Shown: in pieces, positions 6,369-9,296 of the stretch
How positions within the stretch are numbered: position 1 is the stretch's first letter
How the letters are laid out: every line of letters starts with the position of its first letter
Source of the DNA: an uncultured Bacillus sp.
Lineage (GTDB): Bacteria > Bacillota > Bacilli > Bacillales_B > DSM-18226
Length of the DNA: 9,296 bases
Assembly: GCF_946478885.1 (NCBI RefSeq)
Contig: NZ_CAMLDX010000117.1
Coordinates: 1-9,296 of the forward strand
Direction: 5' to 3'
The notes under the pieces: generated by a model
Told to the model about the DNA's origin: nothing
The model's database searches: none
Seen by the model: the letters and a program-made list of their open reading frames with translations, nothing else
Program-made: the position numbers and the translations under genes

Positions 6369-7121
6369 TTGAAAAAACGGGATACGACAAAGAAAGCTGG
6401 TATCTCGAGAATGACTTATTCCGCAAACTAAAATCAGATGATTTCTCTATCTATAGAAGTTGAACATAAATCTTACATGATCATTTAGAAGGAATGTATT
6501 GCATTACCTGTCGATAAAAAATCACCTTAATTTCCGGAGATATTAGATGAATACCCACAACGAAAAATTAAAAGAGGCTGAAAATAGACGAAAACGGCGA
6601 AATGAATCATATTTTGTTTGAAAATGAAAGCATAATCCGTGATTACTAGACATTACAATATACTTGGTTTGCTAAAGAAAAACCAAGTATCATTAAGGTA
6701 AACATTGGGGTGCCAAACGATTGTCAACCGTTGATTATATAACAAATGAAATCGTCTGGTAGGAAGATGAGCAGTTTAATGTTGAAATGTTTCTATCGTC
6801 CTCAAAAAGGTAGTGCCAGCTTATCCAACCGGAAACATAGTCACGATCCTTGATCATGCGAAATGACTGATCCCTTTTCTTGATGATAGGAAGGGGAGAC
6901 TAAAATTTGTTGTTTACCTACCTCCCTACAGTCCTCAATTAAATATAGTTGAGGGACTAAAGTCTGATATTATAAATAATGTTTTTTACCATAAGGTCGA
7001 AGAAATTCGTAAAAATGTTCATTTATTTATCGAAATCATAAAGAACGAACTGATAAAAATCATTGACCGACTATGTGTTAGGTTACAATCAAAAAAGCAT
7101 ACAAGAAAAGCCTTAGTTTAA
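6368..7121 (+). pseudogene. Decayed IS630-family transposase
   Basis: The C-terminal DDE domain is readable in three frames. ENGEMNHILFENES, then IIRDY, a stop, and TLQYTWFAKEKP, lie at 6590-6690. NEIVW, a stop and EDEQFN follow near 6746-6780. YPTGNIVTILDHAK, then after one stop RLKFVVYLPPYSPQLNIVEG and SDIINNVFY, ending IIDRLCVRL, lie at 6819-7121. Relative to typical IS630 proteins the first catalytic aspartate (FEDES) is now asparagine, and about four residues (the WKWL region) are missing after VEGL. The second acidic residue (ILD) and the third (VEG) remain. At least two frameshifts and several stops make it non-functional. The weaker stretch 6368-6463 (GYDKESWYLENDLFRKL) may be the earlier linker region. 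The first helix-turn-helix part and clear terminal repeats were not found. Confidence 0.85.
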
Positions 7122-7665
7122 CTTATATAGTAATCATCTAATTTTTCAAGTTATCATCAAATTTATCCATAAGTATGACTATTATTTATTTTCTATAGAT
7201 TTATTATAATAGATCGATAAATACATCAGGTTCAATATTATTGTCATTTATATGATAAAACATTTAAGTTCGTACGTCTGAATAGTGACTTAAGTAACAA
7301 AAAAATAGTTAGCAGGTAAAAAGTCCTGCAAGCACGATAACAACATATTTAATGAACAAATACACCGTAACTCAATGTCGAACAGCTTCTAAAATCTTCC
7401 TGCATCATTCTCCATTCTTCACGTCAAGGTTCTGCTATTGTAAAGGCAAGCGTATATAGCTTTTATAACTTTTTTTAGAACCTGCTTATTATAATAATAT
7501 AGCATTCCACCGATAAATAGAGAGACAGATTACAGACTGGATGATACTTTTGTGATGAGTGTGCGCTTGGATACTGCCAATAAGCGAAAGCCTCTGCATC
7601 TGGGAGGAGCCCTCCGGTGAAAAGTGTCAGAAGGACTGTACATCAGCAAATAAGAGGTGAAGCTC
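7122..7665. other. Gene-free spacer between the transposase remnant and a small membrane peptide gene
   Basis: No open frame worth calling is present on either strand. Bases 7122-7540 are very AT-rich, with many stops and poly-A/T runs. From about 7540 the DNA becomes distinctly more GC-rich and contains short stems: CGCTT/AAGCG (7564-7568/7582-7586) and GGAGG/CCTCC (7603-7607/7611-7615). This part is probably the promoter and leader region of the peptide gene at 7666. I matched no known riboswitch, and no convincing -35/-10 pair was found. Confidence 0.5.
7297..7329 (-). terminator. Possible weak terminator-like hairpin in the spacer
   Basis: GCAGG (7312-7316) pairs with CCTGC (7325-7329) around an eight-base loop. 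On the minus strand it is followed by TAACTATTTTTTT. The stem is only five pairs and no gene is left upstream on that strand, so it may be the relic of a lost gene or chance. Confidence 0.25.
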
Positions 7666-7776
7666 ATGGAAGAGAAGCGGAATTTTTATAAAGGGATTTT
7701 ATGGGGAAGTGCACTGAGTATCCCATTATGGCTGGCATTCTTCGGGTGGATCAAGCTGGTATTTCGATTTCTATAG
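7666..7776 (+). CDS. 36-residue hydrophobic membrane peptide, function unknown
   Basis: The ATG follows a credible ribosome binding site (AAGAGGTGA, five bases before the start). The peptide opens with a charged head, MEEKRNFYKG, followed by a hydrophobic stretch from about residue 11 to 34 (ILWGSALSIPLWLAFFGW, then IKLVF). It would form one membrane helix with a few bases of translated sequence after it. A hairpin with seven T follows 26 bases after the stop, so the unit has ribosome site, frame and terminator in good order. It is too short for most gene finders. I do not recognise the family. It converges with the VanZ-family gene and shares the hairpin. That it is expressed is inference; a non-coding transcript is the main alternative. 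Confidence 0.65.
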   Translation: MEEKRNFYKGILWGSALSIPLWLAFFGWIKLVFRFL

Positions 7777-7802
7777 AAGGATCTTATCAAGCAAATAGAA
7801 AA

Positions 7803-7837
7803 CGTAAAGCTGCCCCACAGTCCTTTACGCTTTTTTT
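7803..7837 (+). terminator. Terminator of the small peptide gene, possibly bidirectional
   Basis: CGTAAAG (7803-7809) pairs with CTTTACG (7823-7829), with a possible inner CTG/CAG pairing, followed by C and seven T (7831-7837) on the plus strand. Read from the minus strand the stem is followed by TTTTCTATTTG, so it may also end the convergent VanZ-family gene. Confidence 0.8.
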
Positions 7838-7854
7838 CCGTACTCCTATCTTCC

Positions 7855-8307
7855 TTATTTTGTCGCCCTAGTCCTCAATCTTCGCGTCCTCCTAACAAAG
7901 CAAACCATCCCTAACGCTGCCAATGCACCAAACGCATCGAATAAAACATCCCTGAAGGAAGCCACCCTTCCAGACACAAAGGACTGGTGCCATTCGTCTG
8001 TAACCGCATAGAGAAAAGTGCAGACCCATGCCAAAACATAAGAAAATCTCCTACCCCCAAAAGCTTTAAAGAGCAGAACAGCCAGGATGCCGAAGACGAT
8101 CACATGGGTTGCCTTTCGCACAATCAAGTTTAAGTCAGAGACATTCACACTGCTGCCTGAGATATGTGTCACTTGCTGCTTGACCGTGACCACTTGACGA
8201 ATCACCTTGGAAGTATTCTGCCCGGTAAAGTAAGGGAGCTGGGTAGCAAGAAAAATAATGAGCATCCATGCAAGTACCGCCAGCATCCACCTTTTTCTTC
8301 TCATCAT
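7855..8307 (-). CDS. VanZ-family membrane protein
   Basis: This 150-residue membrane protein has about four helices (roughly 7-23, 66-83, 87-103 and 118-138). The VanZ signature is clear: RKATHVIVFG at 64-73, then TDEWHQSFVSGR at 103-114, followed by D120 and D124 in FRDVLFDAFGAL. The founding member raises teicoplanin resistance in enterococci, but most chromosomal relatives have no assigned role, so resistance should not be assumed. The frame is open to an ATG at 8406 with no ribosome binding site. AAGGAGG lies nine bases before the ATG at 8307, so that start is chosen. A second ATG follows directly at 8304. The tail is strongly basic (RRTRRLRTRATK). GC content is higher than in the fatty-acid operon. 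It is likely monocistronic, with its own promoter near 8443. Confidence 0.88.
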   Translation of the reverse strand: MMRRKRWMLAVLAWMLIIFLATQLPYFTGQNTSKVIRQVVTVKQQVTHISGSSVNVSDLNLIVRKATHVIVFGILAVLLFKAFGGRRFSYVLAWVCTFLYAVTDEWHQSFVSGRVASFRDVLFDAFGALAALGMVCFVRRTRRLRTRATK

Positions 8308-8442
8308 AGCAAACCGCCTCCTTGTATTAGATAGTAAAAGCAATAAAACTTCGTCGGGATGTTTCCGTGTCATGCACATTAAAGTGCTTACGAGATCCTT
8401 ATCCATGAAAAAACTATTTTTCTGTCAATATCTCATTGTTTG

Positions 8443-8451
8443 ATTATACCA
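8443..8451 (-). promoter_or_regulatory. Extended -10 promoter of the VanZ-family gene
   Basis: The minus strand reads TGGTATAAT, a perfect extended -10 (TG-N-TATAAT), with no good -35 hexamer upstream, which such promoters can do without. The start would be near 8436, giving a leader of roughly 130 bases before the ATG at 8307. Confidence 0.6.
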
Positions 8452-8495
8452 ATGCCCGCTAGGTGCCGCCTGTATTTCGACTCTTTGATATAAGA

Positions 8496-8508
8496 AAAGC
8501 GCTGCTTT
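8496..8508 (-). terminator. Short hairpin overlapping the hydrolase stop codon
   Basis: AAAGC and GCTTT form a five-pair stem with a three-base loop. On the minus strand the stem runs on into T and CTTATATC. It is too weak to be sure of, but it sits where a terminator for the hydrolase would be. Confidence 0.3.
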
Positions 8509-8992
8509 ATTCTTCTTTATGAGACCTTAGAAAGGTTATCAGGATGTCATCTGTTATATGAGCCAATTTTCCGAGCCAAATGAGATGTCCCCATGTATCA
8601 AGCAGAGTGAGTTTAGAAGAAGGGATATTTTCTTCAGCATTGTAGGCATGCTCTAATGGCACAGAGCTATCGTGTTTGCTGTGCATAATTAGTGTCGGAC
8701 ATGACACTGTCTGCAAATCCTTGGCAGTTATCTCATTAGCTTGTGCCAGGTCTATAAAGAAACCACAGCCTGACCGTTGGCGGTTATTCATTTTTCTAAT
8801 CGTTTCCACATTACCCGTATGTATTTCACCTTTTACTTCTTTGTATTTTAGTTTACTGAAGGAGGGAAACATCTGTCGAAAAATAAATTGAGGGAAGAAA
8901 TTGCTCATGGAGCAAATAAAGCTCTAGGTAAATTTCTCTACCTTTGGGTTAAATAAAATCCGTGCAGCCATGTATTCTTTATCCTTTGATGA
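8507..8992 (-). pseudogene. Alpha/beta hydrolase, C-terminal remnant
   Basis: The 133-residue frame from the ATG at 8908 is the C-terminal half of an alpha/beta hydrolase. CPTLIMHSKHDSSVPLEHA (70-88) carries the catalytic aspartate D80, and LLDTWGHLIWLG (102-113) the catalytic histidine H108. Full proteins of this fold are about 250-300 residues; the nucleophile elbow (GxSxG) and oxyanion region are absent. The ATG has no convincing ribosome binding site. In the same frame, upstream of an in-frame TAG (8926-8924), the sequence SKDKEYMAARILFNPKVEKFT reads plausibly as lid-region sequence of such a protein, so I extend the remnant to about 8992. This extension is inference. With the nucleophile missing it should be catalytically inactive. 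Confidence 0.75.
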
Positions 8993-8995
8993 GAG

Positions 8996-9221
8996 CCATT
9001 GATTCGTTTCTTACGTCCCTTACCATTTACAAAAACATAGGGAGTAATTTTATTGATTATAACATCTTTCATTCTGATTGGTAGCATTTCACTGTTACGG
9101 ACCGCCGAATCATACATTAGCGACATGTAGAAGCATTCCCTAAATCCGTTTTTTCTAGATTTAGTATCGGGGCAAGAAAGTATTGCTTTAAGTGCTTCTT
9201 CGACATGAACTCAATAGTTTT
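8996..9221 (-). pseudogene. Tyrosine recombinase (integrase) fragment, frameshifted and truncated
   Basis: EEALKAILSCPDTK followed by SRKNGFRECFYMSLMYDSAVRNSEMLPIRMKD then VFVNGKGRKKR is the start of the catalytic domain of a phage-type integrase. The first active-site arginine lies in YDSAVRNSE and the lysine hairpin in NGKGRKKR. The usual L after the arginine helix (SEL) is replaced by M. The preceding stretch KTIEFMS (9221-9202) is in another frame, joined at about 9200 by a one-base frameshift. After GRKKR the sequence stops resembling an integrase; the His-x-x-Arg box and tyrosine are absent. It is therefore inactive. The rest of the N-terminal domain may continue past the window edge but is not recognisable in 9222-9296. 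Confidence 0.78.
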
Positions 9222-9296
9222 GTTTTTACCTACTTTTCTTTGTCAATTAGCTTTACCTCGTTTTGTTCCTCAACCTTTTTATTATTCTGTTCTTTA

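Noticed and set aside
7340..7425. Short minus-strand frame with REEWRMMQEDFRSCS
   Set aside because: Only about 24 codons, preceded by a stop, no spaced ribosome site and no recognisable family.
7194..7500. TATAAT boxes in the AT-rich spacer (near 7205 and 7492)
   Set aside because: No matching -35 at proper spacing; such hexamers are expected by chance here.
8308..8406. 33-residue N-terminal extension of the VanZ-family protein (ATG at 8406)
   Set aside because: No ribosome site at 8406, whereas AAGGAGG is correctly spaced for 8307; the extension is not VanZ-like.
8423..8428. Perfect -35 hexamer TTGACA on the minus strand
   Set aside because: No acceptable -10 lies 16-18 bases downstream; the extended -10 at 8443-8451 is the better promoter.
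1..9296. CRISPR arrays, tRNA or rRNA genes, phage defence genes
   Set aside because: No regularly spaced direct repeats, cloverleaf folds, rRNA segments or defence protein motifs were seen.

Overview
The window looks like chromosomal DNA from a low-GC, spore-former-type Firmicute (Bacillaceae). The evidence is AT-rich sequence, strong AGGAGG-type ribosome binding sites, a TTG start, CcpA-type cre sites and U-run terminators. The genus cannot be fixed from sequence alone. Nearly all genes lie on the minus strand.

Positions 1-4500 (minus strand, read right to left) hold a four-gene catabolic operon. In transcription order it encodes a fused-subunit acyl-CoA:carboxylate CoA-transferase of the YdiF/Pct type (2906-4492), a GntP-family permease (1427-2746), an enoyl-CoA hydratase/isomerase (604-1401) and an acyl-CoA dehydrogenase that runs off the window (1-497). 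Together they would import a carboxylic acid, activate it by CoA transfer, desaturate it and hydrate it. This is the first half of beta-oxidation of an acid taken up from outside; the substrate is not readable from sequence.

Positions 4500-6370 hold the control module. A consensus sigma-54 (-24/-12) promoter at 4558-4573 faces the operon. Upstream of it lie several dyads that could be activator sites. Then come a strong terminator and the gene for a PAS-AAA+-Fis sigma-54 activator (4934-6304, probable TTG start). A near-consensus cre sits inside the activator's sigma-A promoter, and a degenerate relative covers the predicted start site of the operon. The simplest reading is a substrate-sensing, sigma-54-dependent operon with carbon catabolite repression at two levels.

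Positions 6370-7660 hold no intact gene. They contain a badly decayed IS630-family transposase (plus strand, to 7121), whose remains reach almost to the activator's -35 box, then about 540 bases of mostly AT-rich spacer.

Positions 7666-8460 hold a 36-residue membrane peptide gene (plus) and a VanZ-family membrane protein gene (minus). They converge on one hairpin that could terminate both.

Positions 8500-9296 are degraded: the C-terminal part of an alpha/beta hydrolase, with its nucleophile half missing, is joined to a frameshifted tyrosine recombinase fragment. I saw no rRNA, tRNA, CRISPR array or replication origin.
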